From: Sphingobium indicum BiD32
GTDB taxonomy: Bacteria > Pseudomonadota > Alphaproteobacteria > Sphingomonadales > Sphingomonadaceae
NCBI RefSeq assembly: GCF_000382885.1
Contig: NZ_CAVK010000108.1
Span: forward strand, 1 to 64,000
Direction of reading: 5' to 3'
DNA length: 64,000 bases
The notes below the pieces were generated by a model. It worked only from the letters and a program-made list of their open reading frames with translations, ran no database searches and was not told where the DNA came from. The position numbers were made by a program, and so were the translations under genes. Below are positions 1-9,032 of this stretch, piece after piece. Position 1 is the stretch's first letter. The number at the start of each line of letters is the position of its first letter.

Positions 1-93
1 TCGTCACCACGCCCTAGTACTCGTCCTAGCCTCGATCTTAAGAAGAGGTGGCACAAACACCCAGTGGCCCGGCACCCGATGACAGGACCAATA

Positions 94-127
94 GTCCGCG
101 TCGGACATAAAAAGGACCCGCCGGTCC
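94..127. promoter_or_regulatory. Two small hairpins upstream of the TonB receptor gene
   Basis: Two short inverted repeats lie 50-80 bases before the receptor start: GTCCG/CGGAC (94-106, 3-base loop) and GGACC/GGTCC (114-127, 4-base loop). They could be operator or leader structures. I could not match them to a Fur box. The rest of bases 1-175 shows no gene, only a good ribosome binding site (AAGGGGA) just before the start. Confidence 0.25.
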
Positions 128-175
128 CCGCTTCGCAGGACGTTCGGAACAGCGATTTTTTAAGGGGATTTCATC

Positions 176-2323
176 ATGCGCACATCATCCACACTCCGTC
201 TGGCACTGATCGCCAGCACCGCCGCCATCGCGCTGCCGTCTGCCGTGATCGCGCAGGCTCCCGCCGCCGAATCCAGCGACATCATCGTCACCGGCCTGAA
301 GCGCCAATATTTTGGCGACACGCCGGTCAAGGAAATCCCGCAGGCGGTCCAGTTTCTGGAAGGCAAGCTGCTCAACGACCTGAACATCACCCGGCTCGAC
401 ACCGCGCTGGAACTGGCCAGCGGCATTTCCAAGCAGAATAATTTCGGTGGCCTGTGGGACAGTTTCGCGATCCGCGGCTTTGCCGGGGACGAGAATTTTC
501 CGAGCGGCTTCCTGGTCAACGGCTTTAACGGTGGCCGTGGTTATGGTGGCCCGCGCGATGCATCGAACGTCGAGCGGATCGAAGTACTCAAGGGTCCCAA
601 CAGCGCGCTGTTCGGGCGCGGCGAGCCGGGTGGCACGGTCAACATCGTCAGCAAGAAGCCGACCTTCAAGGAAGGCGGCAGCTTTTCGGTCGCGGGCGGC
701 AAATGGAACACCTATCGCGTCGAGGGCGACTATAATCTGCCCGTCTCCGACACGGTCGCCATCCGCCTGACCGGTGCGGTCGAAAATGCCGAAAGCTTCC
801 GCGACACGGTGGAGACGCGCAAATATGTGCTGAATCCGTCCTTCCTGGCGAAGCTGTCGGACAAGACGATCTTCACTTACGAACTGGAATATGTGAACCA
901 GGAAGTACCGTTCGATCGCGGCGTTCTCGCTATACCAACCGTTGCGGCCAATGGCACCATCAGCGGCTATACGCTGGGCGTCATTCCCAACACCCGTTTT
1001 CTGGGCAACCCCGGCGACGGGCCGATCGAGGTCGAAGTGCTGGGCCATCAGGCGCAGTTGCAGCATGACCTGAGCGACGACTGGGTCGTGATGCTGGGCG
1101 CGGGCTACAAGGACACCACGTTCGAGGGTTATTCGAGCGATCCTGAGCTGGTGCTGGGCCGCCAGCGGATCGACAATGACGGACGCACCCTCACCCGCCA
1201 GCGTCGTTATCGCGATTACAGCACCACCCATATGGTTTTCCGTGGCGAAATCAGCGGCAAGGCAGAAACCGGGTCGATCGTCCACAATATCCGCGTCGGC
1301 GCGGATTGGGACAAGTTCGAGATCGACACGTTCCAGACCCGCTATCGCCCGGTCGCGGCCGACCAGTCCTATTCGATCGACATTTTCAATCCCAATTACA
1401 ACATCGCCGCGCCCGTCCCCAATGTCGTCATTCAGGACGCAAATGAAGTGCAGAAGGCCTGGGGCATTTATGCGCAGGATCAGATCGAGATTACTGAACA
1501 GTTCAAGGTGCGTTTCGGCGGCCGTTACGATCATTTCAGCCAGAATATCGACCTGCGCCTGAACGGCACCAACCCGAACAAGAGCTATACCAAGTTCAGC
1601 CCGATGGCCGGTCTGGTATTCGAGCCGACCAGCACCGTTTCGCTCTATGCCAGCTATGGCAAGGGCTTCCGCCCCAACAGCGGCGTGGGTTTCGACGGCC
1701 AGCCCTTCGCGCCGGAAATCAGCAAAAGCTATGAAGTGGGCGCGAAGTTCGTGACCACCGACGGCAAAATCACCAGCACGTTGTCGCTCTACAAGATGGA
1801 AAAGACCAACGTGCTGTCGACCGATCCGGTCAATGCAGGCTTTTCCAAGCCGGTGGGCGGGGCTGACAGCAAGGGCGTGGAATTCGACGTGAATGCCAAG
1901 CTGCCTGCCGGGTTCGAGCTGTTTCTGACCTATGCCTATACCGATGCGGGCTGGGCCAGCAACGTGTTCGACCCCAATTTCGGTGCGCCGATCCTGAAGG
2001 GCGATCCGCTGGTCAACATTCCCAAGCATCAGGGCAATATCCTGCTGTTCAATAATTTCTCCATCGGCAATCATGAAGCGATGCTGGGTGGTGGCGTGAA
2101 CCATGTGGGCAAGCGTCTGGGCGAGACGGCGACCAAATTCTTCCTGCCCAGCTACACCATCGCCAAGCTGATGGGATCGGTCACGATCAACGACCAGTTC
2201 AAGCTGTCAGCCAATGTCGATAATCTGTTCGACAAGAAATATTATGCCAGCTCCTATGCAGCCTTGTGGGTGCAGCCGGGTATGCCCCGTTCCTTCACGG
2301 TGCGCGGTACGTTCAACTTCTAA
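176..2323 (+). CDS. TonB-dependent siderophore receptor
   Basis: A 715-residue outer-membrane receptor that should import a ferric siderophore or similar chelate using TonB energy. It starts with a Sec signal peptide ending near residue 26 (AVIAQA). A TonB-box-like stretch (SDIIVTG) follows, then a plug domain to about residue 160 with the siderophore-receptor motifs ERIEVLKGPNSALFGRGEPG and GGTVNIVSKKP. A beta-barrel runs to the C-terminal phenylalanine (GTFNF). The length is normal for the family. The start is supported by AAGGGGA 8 bases upstream. A strong terminator follows, so it is probably its own transcript. The ligand cannot be read from sequence. The neighbouring PepSY protein fits iron uptake and reduction, while the adjacent importer operon leaves open that it carries another substrate. 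Confidence 0.9.
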   Translation: MRTSSTLRLALIASTAAIALPSAVIAQAPAAESSDIIVTGLKRQYFGDTPVKEIPQAVQFLEGKLLNDLNITRLDTALELASGISKQNNFGGLWDSFAIRGFAGDENFPSGFLVNGFNGGRGYGGPRDASNVERIEVLKGPNSALFGRGEPGGTVNIVSKKPTFKEGGSFSVAGGKWNTYRVEGDYNLPVSDTVAIRLTGAVENAESFRDTVETRKYVLNPSFLAKLSDKTIFTYELEYVNQEVPFDRGVLAIPTVAANGTISGYTLGVIPNTRFLGNPGDGPIEVEVLGHQAQLQHDLSDDWVVMLGAGYKDTTFEGYSSDPELVLGRQRIDNDGRTLTRQRRYRDYSTTHMVFRGEISGKAETGSIVHNIRVGADWDKFEIDTFQTRYRPVAADQSYSIDIFNPNYNIAAPVPNVVIQDANEVQKAWGIYAQDQIEITEQFKVRFGGRYDHFSQNIDLRLNGTNPNKSYTKFSPMAGLVFEPTSTVSLYASYGKGFRPNSGVGFDGQPFAPEISKSYEVGAKFVTTDGKITSTLSLYKMEKTNVLSTDPVNAGFSKPVGGADSKGVEFDVNAKLPAGFELFLTYAYTDAGWASNVFDPNFGAPILKGDPLVNIPKHQGNILLFNNFSIGNHEAMLGGGVNHVGKRLGETATKFFLPSYTIAKLMGSVTINDQFKLSANVDNLFDKKYYASSYAALWVQPGMPRSFTVRGTFNF

Positions 2324-2357
2324 ACAGGTGCCGGGGAGGCGTTCGCGCCTCTCTTTC

Positions 2358-2407
2358 GGGCCGCCAACGACATCCCTCCTCCTGTCGTTGGCGGCCCTTT
2401 TCGTTTT
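2358..2407 (+). terminator. Rho-independent terminator after the TonB receptor
   Basis: A perfect 15-bp stem (2358-2372 pairing with 2383-2397) has a 10-base loop and is followed by TTTTCGTTTTT. It lies 35 bases after the receptor stop and 14 bases before the next start codon, so it separates or attenuates transcription into the PepSY gene. Confidence 0.9.
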
Positions 2408-2420
2408 TGAGGGATGCCCC

Positions 2421-3467
2421 ATGAACCGCGCGCTGATGTTGCGCCTGCACCGGATGATCGGCCTGGCCATGGCGGCGTTCCTGCTGGTGCAGGCGCTGAG
2501 CGGGGCGATGCTGGTCTATCGCGGACCGCTGGCGCGGCTGATCGATCCGGTGGCGATGACCAGCGGCGGGACGGGACCGGAGGTTTCGGTTGGCATGGCG
2601 GTGACGCAGGCGAACCGGGCGATGGCTGGCTATCGGGTGACGCGCCTGTTTGCGCCCGATGCTGATGGGGCAAGCTGGTTCGCACAATTGGGCGATCATG
2701 ACGGCGCGGTGCGCTATGCGTCGGTCGATCCGGCAGGTGGTGCGATTTTGCGATCCGGTAGCGTCCTGGCCTTTCCGGTCGAGGCGGCGCTGCAAATCCA
2801 CTTTCGGTTGATGGCGGGCAAGGTTGGCATGGCGGTGGTGATCCTGAACGGCATCGCCTTGCTGGCGATGGTGGCAAGCGGCCTGGCCTATTGGTGGCCC
2901 AAGCGCGGCAAGATGGGCAAGGCGCTGACGGTACGCTGGACATTGTCGCCCCGGCTGGTGCTGCGCCAATGCCATCGCACGGCGGGCGTCGTGCTGAGCG
3001 CCATCCTGCTGTTCGTGGCGACGACGGGCCTGTTGCTGGTGGTGCCCGAATGGCTGGGCAGCGGCGCAGCCAGTGCGCCCTCCACCGCTTCGGCCGCAAC
3101 GATCGACCGCAGCGTTGCTTTGGCGCAGACAGCCTTTCCCGAAGCCGCGCTGCGCGACCTGCGGATCGATGGCGACCGGCTGATCGTCAATTTTCATGCG
3201 CCCGAACGCAATGCGCGCGCGATCCATCGCGTCATCGTGACGCTGGCGCAGCCGCATATCGTCAGCGCGACCCGCGCGCAGTTCAACCCCGCTTTGTGGA
3301 TGAGCGTGTTGCCGCTCCATGCGGGCGACGCTTTTGGCGCAGCCGGTCGGGCCGTGCTGCTGATCGTCGCGCTGGCATTGGCCGCGCTGTGCGTTTCCGG
3401 TCCTCTCATCTGGTGGCAGGCCAAGGCCGGCCGCCGTCCCGCGCCCATCCGAAAGTCCATGGCATGA
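2421..3467 (+). CDS. PepSY-associated TM protein, possible ferric-siderophore reductase
   Basis: A 348-residue inner-membrane protein of the PepSY_TM type. The N-terminal helix (LRLHRMIGLAMAAFLLVQAL) carries the family RxHR..G pattern. A periplasmic PepSY-like part follows, then helices around residues 130-160, 180-210 and 305-330. Such proteins often sit beside TonB siderophore receptors and are proposed to reduce ferric-siderophore at the inner membrane; that role is inferred here. The ATG at 2421 is chosen over an upstream in-frame extension because GAGGGA sits 6-9 bases before it and the extension would run through the terminator. It overlaps the next gene by ATGA. Confidence 0.75.
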   Translation: MNRALMLRLHRMIGLAMAAFLLVQALSGAMLVYRGPLARLIDPVAMTSGGTGPEVSVGMAVTQANRAMAGYRVTRLFAPDADGASWFAQLGDHDGAVRYASVDPAGGAILRSGSVLAFPVEAALQIHFRLMAGKVGMAVVILNGIALLAMVASGLAYWWPKRGKMGKALTVRWTLSPRLVLRQCHRTAGVVLSAILLFVATTGLLLVVPEWLGSGAASAPSTASAATIDRSVALAQTAFPEAALRDLRIDGDRLIVNFHAPERNARAIHRVIVTLAQPHIVSATRAQFNPALWMSVLPLHAGDAFGAAGRAVLLIVALALAALCVSGPLIWWQAKAGRRPAPIRKSMA

Positions 3468-4390
3468 CCCTGCTTTATACATCCGATCCCGAACGCGGGC
3501 GCATCTGGCGCGATATTTTTGAGGCCGAGGCGGCGGATATCGGCTTTGCCGATCCGGCGGACGCGCATGATCCCGCCGCCATCCGCTACCTCGCCGCGTG
3601 GAATCCATCGGTGGAGCTGATCGCGACATTGCCCGCGCTGGAGATATTGTTTTCGATCGGCGCGGGGATCGACCAGTTCGATATGTCGCGCCTGCCGCCC
3701 CATGTCCGCGTGGTGCGGATGATCGAGCCGGGGATTGCGCAGGGCATGGTCGAATATGCGACGATGGCGGTACTGGCGCTGCATCGCAACCTGATCGACC
3801 ATGGCATAGCGCAGCGCGAAGGGCGCTGGGCGCCGATCAAGCTGACGCCCGCCAGCCAGCGCCGCGTCGGCGTGATGGGGCTGGGCAATCTGGGGCAGGC
3901 GGTGCTGGGGGCGCTCCGGCCATTCGGTTTTCCGCTGTCGGGATGGAGCCGGTCGGCCCATAGCGTCGAGGGCGTCAATTGTTTTGCGGGCGCGGCGGCT
4001 TTGCCTGCCTTCCTGTCGGGCTGCGACATAGTGATTTGCCTGCTGCCGCTGACGGACGAGACGCGCGGCATTTTGTGCCGGGAGACGCTGGCGCAGCTGC
4101 CGCGCGGCGCGGGCCTGATCAATGTCGGGCGGGGCGGGCATCTGGTGGAGCAGGATCTGCTGTCCTTGCTGGACGAGCGGCATCTGTCGGGCGCGGTGCT
4201 GGACGTGTTCGACCCGGAACCGCTGCCGCAAGGTCATGCTTTCTGGGCGCATCCGCGCATCATCATGACCCCCCATGTCGCCAGCATGACCCGCGCCGAC
4301 AGTGCCGCGCGCGCGCTGATCGCCAATATCCGCCGCCACCAATCGGGCGCGCCGATGGAGGGCGAAGTCGCGCGCGACCGTGGCTATTGA
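3464..4390 (+). CDS. D-2-hydroxyacid dehydrogenase, glyoxylate/hydroxypyruvate reductase A type
   Basis: A 308-residue NAD(P)H-dependent 2-ketoacid reductase. The nucleotide-binding motif GLGNLGQAVL lies near residue 140. INVGRGGHLVEQDLL follows near residue 220, then the catalytic Glu in DVFDPEPLP and the catalytic His in TPHVAS near the C-terminus. Likely substrates are glyoxylate or hydroxypyruvate (GhrA-like), but short-chain 2-ketoacids from the neighbouring catabolic genes are possible. The start overlaps the stop of the PepSY gene by four bases, so the two are translationally coupled even though their functions look unrelated. Confidence 0.85.
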   Translation: MTLLYTSDPERGRIWRDIFEAEAADIGFADPADAHDPAAIRYLAAWNPSVELIATLPALEILFSIGAGIDQFDMSRLPPHVRVVRMIEPGIAQGMVEYATMAVLALHRNLIDHGIAQREGRWAPIKLTPASQRRVGVMGLGNLGQAVLGALRPFGFPLSGWSRSAHSVEGVNCFAGAAALPAFLSGCDIVICLLPLTDETRGILCRETLAQLPRGAGLINVGRGGHLVEQDLLSLLDERHLSGAVLDVFDPEPLPQGHAFWAHPRIIMTPHVASMTRADSAARALIANIRRHQSGAPMEGEVARDRGY

Positions 4391-4549
4391 GCGCGCGGCA
4401 ATCTATGCTGAATGGGCAGCGATAAAAGCCCCATATATGCGCCCGCCATTAAAGAAATGGGCTTCATGTTCCGGCGCGCCCATGTCGTAATGTGCCAGTC
4501 ACATGGCCGCGAGGCCCAGCTTTAAGAACCCGCAAAGGACGATCCGCCG

Positions 4550-5218
4550 ATGCCCAATTTCCGGCCCAAATATATCAGTTTCGACTGCTATGGCACGCTC
4601 ACCCGTTTCCGCATGACCGAGATGGCGACCGCCTTCATGGCCGATCGCATCGACGCGGACAAACTGCCCGCCTTTTGCAAGGACTGGGGTGCTTATCGTT
4701 TCGACCAGGTGATGGGCGCCTGGGAACCCTATCAGGAGATCATCCGCAACTCGCTGCGCCGGACGTGCCAGAAATGGGGCGTCGCTTATAATGAGGCAGA
4801 CGCCGATGCGGTCTATGCCGCCGTGCCGACCTGGGGTCCGCATGACGATGTAGCCGGTGGCCTCAGCCAGATTGGCGACAAGATCCCGCTCGTCATCCTT
4901 TCCAACGCGATGAACGACCAGATCCACCATAATGTGGGGATGCTCGGCGCGCCCTTCCACGCAGTCTTTACCGCGCAAATGGCGCAGGCCTACAAGCCGC
5001 GGATGCAGGCGTTTGAATATATGTTCGACCAGTTGGGCGCGAACCCGGAGGATATGATGCACGTATCGTCCAGCTTCCGTTACGACCAGAATACGGCGAC
5101 CGACCTGCATTTTGGCTGCCGCGTTTTCGTGGGTCGCGGGCATGAGCCGTCCAACCCCTTCTATCGCGACGTGGAAATCCCGCATATCGGTTGCCTGCCG
5201 GCAGTCGTGGGTCTCTGA
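4550..5218 (+). CDS. HAD-superfamily hydrolase, haloacid dehalogenase type II-like
   Basis: A 222-residue HAD-fold hydrolase. The nucleophile motif is FDCYGTLT with Asp12. Motif II is LSNAMND, a lysine lies in AYKPRMQAF, and motif III-like SSSFRYDQNTATDLHFG comes near residue 165. This layout matches the family annotated as (S)-2-haloacid dehalogenase, but such genes commonly sit in amine or amino-acid catabolic operons, so real dehalogenation is unproven. It is the first gene of a run that continues to 14457; the next gene begins 8 bases later. AAGGAC precedes the start. Confidence 0.8.
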   Translation: MPNFRPKYISFDCYGTLTRFRMTEMATAFMADRIDADKLPAFCKDWGAYRFDQVMGAWEPYQEIIRNSLRRTCQKWGVAYNEADADAVYAAVPTWGPHDDVAGGLSQIGDKIPLVILSNAMNDQIHHNVGMLGAPFHAVFTAQMAQAYKPRMQAFEYMFDQLGANPEDMMHVSSSFRYDQNTATDLHFGCRVFVGRGHEPSNPFYRDVEIPHIGCLPAVVGL

Positions 5219-5225
5219 TCGTCGG

Positions 5226-6503
5226 ATGAGCGCCGCCGCCCCCCTCTCCTACTGGCTCGCCAGCGCCCCGGCCTTTGCCGGCGGGGCGGAGGGCGGGGTC
5301 GACGGGTCGGCCGATGTCGCCATTATCGGCGGCGGCTTTACCGGCCTGTCGGCGGCGCTGGCGCTGGCGCGGCGCGGCGCGAGCGTCGTGCTGCTGGAGG
5401 CCGGGCAGGTCGTGGGTGAGGCGTCGGGGCGCAATGGCGGCCAGTGCAATAATGGCACCGCGCATGATTATGGCGCGCTGTCGGCCAAGTTCGGTAAGGA
5501 TGTGGCGAAGGCCTGGTATCGGGCGCATTGCGACGCGGTCGATACGGTCGAGCGGCTGGCGCGCGAGGAAGGCATTGATTGCAATTTCACCCGCTGCGGC
5601 CGGGTGAAGCTGGCAGCCAAGCCCCAACATTATGACAAGTTGGCGCGGGCGCATGACCTGCTGGCGGCGGAAGTGGACGAAAATGTCCGGCTGGTGCCGC
5701 CGGAGCGCATCCGCGACGAAGTGGGGTCCGACGCCTTTCATGGCGCGCTGATCCAGACGACGAGTGCGCAAATCCATCCCGCCCGCTTCGGCGTCGGGCT
5801 GGCGGAAGCGGCGACGCGGGCCGGTGCGCGGATTTTTGAGGGCGCCGAGGTCATAGGGCTGGATCGGCTGGCCAGCGGGTGGCGGGTCACGTCATCGCGC
5901 GGGTCCGTCGCCGCGAAGCAGGTGCTGGTCGCGACCGGCGGGGCGCCTGCCGCTGCGCCATTCGGCTTTTTCCGGCGGCGGATCGTGTCGGTCGGCAGTT
6001 TCGTGATCGCGACCGAGCGGCTGGACGACGCGCTGATCGAACGGCTGCTGCCGGGACGGCGCAATTATGTGACCAGCAAGAATATCGGCAATTATTTCCG
6101 GCTGACCCCCGACAACCGCCTGATCTTTGGCGGACGCGCGCGCTTTGCGATCAGCGATCCCCGGTCCGACATGAAGAGCGGACGCATCCTTGAGGACGTG
6201 CTGGGCGAGATTTTCCCGGCGTTGAAAGACGTGGGCGTCGTTCATGTCTGGGGCGGGATGGTCGACCTGACCGCCGACCGGCTGCCGCGCGCGGGCGAGA
6301 CCGACGGCCTCTATTATTCGATGGGCTATAGCGGCCATGGCGTGCAGATGGCGACGCATATGGGACAGCAGATGGCGCGCGTGATGAGCGGCGAGCCGGA
6401 GGCCAATCCCTGGGCCAATCTCGACTGGCCGAGCGTGCCGGGGCATTTTGGCAAGCCATGGTTCCTGCCGTGGTGGGGCTATGGTATAAATGGCAGGATG
6501 TAA
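5226..6503 (+). CDS. FAD-dependent amine/amino-acid oxidase (DAO family, PuuB-like)
   Basis: A 425-residue flavoprotein of the DAO family. The dinucleotide-binding motif AIIGGGFTGLSAALALARRG begins near residue 32, and the family signature GEASGRNGGQCNNG follows near residue 68. The C-terminal part has GLYYSMGYSGHGVQMAT, the usual FAD-closing segment. The pattern is closest to gamma-glutamylputrescine oxidase (PuuB) and related secondary-amine oxidases. Expected chemistry is oxidation of a C-N bond, giving an aldehyde or ketoacid and an amine. The start at 5226 lies 7 bases after the HAD gene; an upstream in-frame extension would overlap that gene by about 100 bases. Confidence 0.8.
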   Translation: MSAAAPLSYWLASAPAFAGGAEGGVDGSADVAIIGGGFTGLSAALALARRGASVVLLEAGQVVGEASGRNGGQCNNGTAHDYGALSAKFGKDVAKAWYRAHCDAVDTVERLAREEGIDCNFTRCGRVKLAAKPQHYDKLARAHDLLAAEVDENVRLVPPERIRDEVGSDAFHGALIQTTSAQIHPARFGVGLAEAATRAGARIFEGAEVIGLDRLASGWRVTSSRGSVAAKQVLVATGGAPAAAPFGFFRRRIVSVGSFVIATERLDDALIERLLPGRRNYVTSKNIGNYFRLTPDNRLIFGGRARFAISDPRSDMKSGRILEDVLGEIFPALKDVGVVHVWGGMVDLTADRLPRAGETDGLYYSMGYSGHGVQMATHMGQQMARVMSGEPEANPWANLDWPSVPGHFGKPWFLPWWGYGINGRM

Positions 6504-6516
6504 TCCATTGAGCGAC

Positions 6517-8052
6517 ATGCTTTCGCCCTTTTCCCGCCGTGACTTGATCGGTGCGGGGCTTGCCCTTGGCACCGGGCTGCTGCTGCCCAATGGCGCGCTG
6601 GCGGCATCCAGGCCGCGCGTGGGCGGGCGCATCCGCGTCGCCAGCCTGTCCAGCTCGACCGCCGACACGCTGGACCCGGCCAAGGGCGCGCTGTCGACCG
6701 ACTATGTGCGCCATTATATGTTCTACAGCGGCCTGACCCAGCTCGATCGCAACCTTGTCCCCCGCCCCGCGCTGGCCGAGCGGATGGAAAGCGCGGACCA
6801 GATCAACTGGCATGTGCGGTTGCGCAAGGGCGTGACATTCCACAATGGCGCGGAGCTGACCGCCGCCGATGTCGTCTGGTCGCTGCTGCGGCACAAGGAT
6901 GCGGCCACCGGGTCGAAGATGGCGCAGATTGCCGAGCAGTTCGCGCTGGTGAAGGCGACGGGGCGGCATGCGCTGACGATCCGCCTGACCGGACCCAATG
7001 CGGATTTGCCGACCATTTTGGCGCAATCCCATTTCCTGATCCTGCGCGCGGGAACACGCGATTTTCGCACTGCCAACGGGACTGGTCCCTATATGTGTGC
7101 GCAGTTCCGGCCGGGCGTGCGGACGCTGGGACGGCGCAATCCCAATTTCTGGAAACCGGGCAAGCCCTATCTGGAAGAGATTGAGCTGATCGGCATTCCC
7201 GATGAGGTCAGCCGGGTCAATGCGCTGTTGTCGGGCGACGTGCATCTGGTGATTGCGGTCAATCCACGTTCGACCAAGCGGGTCATGGCGTCGCGCGGCC
7301 ATGGCCTGCTGGAAACCCAGTCGGGCCTGTACACCAACCTGATAATGCAGCAGCGGCAATTGCCGACCGGCAACCCGCATTTTGTCGCGGCGATGAAATA
7401 TCTGCTCGACCGGCCATTGATCAAGCGGGCGCTCTATCGCGGCTATGCGACCATCGCCAACGATCATCCGATCCCGCCCTTCCACCCCTATTATCGCGCC
7501 GATCTGCCGCAGACCACACTCGATCTGGACAAGGCGCGCTGGCATTTGCAGCGGGCGGGCCTGTCGGGCGTGCGGCTGCCGGTCTATGCGTCGCCAGCGG
7601 CGGACGGATCGGTCGACATGGCGTCGACATTGCAGGAATATGGGTCGCGCGTGGGATTGAAGCTGGCGGTCAACCGGGTGCCGGGCGATGGTTACTGGTC
7701 GACCCACTGGATGAAGCATCCGCTGGGCTTCGGCAACACCAACCCGCGCCCGACCGCCGACCTGCTGTTCAGCCTGTTCTACAAATCGGACGCAGCCTGG
7801 AACGAGAGCGGGTGGAACAATCCGCGGTTCGACCGGCTGTTGCTGGAGGCGCGGGGCGAGGCCGATCAGGCGCGACGCAAGCAGCTTTATGGCGAAATGC
7901 AGGGGCTGGTCCGCCAGCATTGCGGTGTCGGCATCCCTGTCTTTATCAGCCTGATCGACGGTTATGACCGGCGGTTGAAGGGGCTATATCCTGTGTCTCT
8001 GGGCGGGTTGATGGGCTATCAATTTGCCGAACATGTGTGGTGGGAAGGCTGA
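6517..8052 (+). CDS. ABC transporter substrate-binding protein, dipeptide/opine family 5
   Basis: A periplasmic binding protein of about 511 residues (SBP_bac_5). It has a twin-arginine signal (SRRDLIGAGLALGTG) and a cleavage region at ALAASR. Family segments follow: STADTLDPAKG, LAERMESADQINWHVRLRKGV and HNGAELTAADVVWSL. Ligands of this family are di/oligopeptides, nickel, opines and related compounds. An ATG at 6490 (520 residues) overlaps the oxidase gene; the ATG at 6517 gives a typical short Tat n-region and is preferred, though TTG at 6508 is also possible. It directly precedes two permeases and an ATPase. Confidence 0.85.
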   Translation: MLSPFSRRDLIGAGLALGTGLLLPNGALAASRPRVGGRIRVASLSSSTADTLDPAKGALSTDYVRHYMFYSGLTQLDRNLVPRPALAERMESADQINWHVRLRKGVTFHNGAELTAADVVWSLLRHKDAATGSKMAQIAEQFALVKATGRHALTIRLTGPNADLPTILAQSHFLILRAGTRDFRTANGTGPYMCAQFRPGVRTLGRRNPNFWKPGKPYLEEIELIGIPDEVSRVNALLSGDVHLVIAVNPRSTKRVMASRGHGLLETQSGLYTNLIMQQRQLPTGNPHFVAAMKYLLDRPLIKRALYRGYATIANDHPIPPFHPYYRADLPQTTLDLDKARWHLQRAGLSGVRLPVYASPAADGSVDMASTLQEYGSRVGLKLAVNRVPGDGYWSTHWMKHPLGFGNTNPRPTADLLFSLFYKSDAAWNESGWNNPRFDRLLLEARGEADQARRKQLYGEMQGLVRQHCGVGIPVFISLIDGYDRRLKGLYPVSLGGLMGYQFAEHVWWEG

Positions 8053-9032
8053 TGGCGGCCGCATCCTCCGCAAGCGGCATGAGCGCCGCGCTGACATTGA
8101 TCGGCAAACGGTTCGCATCGTCCCTGCTGACGCTGCTGCTGGTATCGCTGACGATTTTCGTGATCGCGCAACTGCTGCCCGGCGACGCGGCGCAGGAAGC
8201 GCTGGGGCAGAGCGCCACGGCCGAACAGGTCGCGGCACTGCGCCATGAAATGGGCCTCGATCGCCCCGCCCATATCCGTTACGCCAGCTGGCTGACGGGC
8301 ATGGTGAGCGGCGATCCGGGCCAGTCAATGGTCGCCAACATGCCAGTGGCGGAGGTGATTGCCGAACGGCTGCCCAACAGCCTGCTGCTGGCCGCGCTGA
8401 GCGCATTGGTCGCGGTGCCGGTCGCGCTGGCCATCGGCATTGGGTCGGCGATGAACCGGGGCGGACGGATCGACCGGGCGCTCAACATCGTCACCCTGTC
8501 GATGGTCGCGGTGCCGGAATTTCTGGTGGCGACGGTTGCGGTGCTGATTTTCTCGGTAAAGCTGCGCTGGCTGCCCTCCATCGCCCTGGTGGCGGATGAC
8601 ATGACGTGGGGCGAATATCTGCGCGGGGTTGCGATGCCGATCCTGACGCTGAGCATCATCGTCATCGCGCAAATGGCGCGGATGACGCGGGCGGCGGTGA
8701 TCGACCAGATGGACCGGCCCTATGTCGAAATGGCGGTGCTGAAAGGCGTCGCGCCGGTGCGGATTGTGATGCGGCACATCATGCCCAATGCGATCGCGCC
8801 GATCGTCAACGCGATGGCCCTGAGCCTATCCTACCTGCTGGGCGGGGCGGTGATCGTGGAGACCATCTTCAACTATCCGGGGCTGGCGAGCCTGATGGTC
8901 AACGCCGTCACCAGCCGCGACATGCCGCTGTTGCAGGCGTGCGCGATGATCTTCTGCGCCGCCTATCTGATCCTGATGCTGATCGCGGATGTCACCGCGA
9001 TCCTGGCCAACCCCAGGTTGCGTGCCCAATGA
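8052..9032 (+). CDS. ABC transporter permease, DppB-like
   Basis: A 326-residue inner-membrane permease with six predicted helices. The family N-terminus KRFASSLLTLLLVSLTIFVI and a periplasmic segment with DRPAHIRYASWL are present. The cytoplasmic EAA loop (AVLKGVAPVRIVMRHIMPNA) is near residue 240. Its ATG shares a base with the stop of the binding-protein gene, and its stop overlaps the next start. It forms the translocation pore together with the following permease. Confidence 0.88.
   Translation: MAAASSASGMSAALTLIGKRFASSLLTLLLVSLTIFVIAQLLPGDAAQEALGQSATAEQVAALRHEMGLDRPAHIRYASWLTGMVSGDPGQSMVANMPVAEVIAERLPNSLLLAALSALVAVPVALAIGIGSAMNRGGRIDRALNIVTLSMVAVPEFLVATVAVLIFSVKLRWLPSIALVADDMTWGEYLRGVAMPILTLSIIVIAQMARMTRAAVIDQMDRPYVEMAVLKGVAPVRIVMRHIMPNAIAPIVNAMALSLSYLLGGAVIVETIFNYPGLASLMVNAVTSRDMPLLQACAMIFCAAYLILMLIADVTAILANPRLRAQ

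Noticed and set aside
185-2104. 639-codon minus-strand open frame opposite the TonB receptor
   Set aside because: Shadow frame; the plus strand has a signal peptide, plug motifs and C-terminal Phe.
4550-5218. True organohalide dehalogenase for pollutant breakdown
   Set aside because: The HAD type II family name alone is not evidence; no halide-related genes are nearby and the gene is embedded in an amine-catabolic operon.
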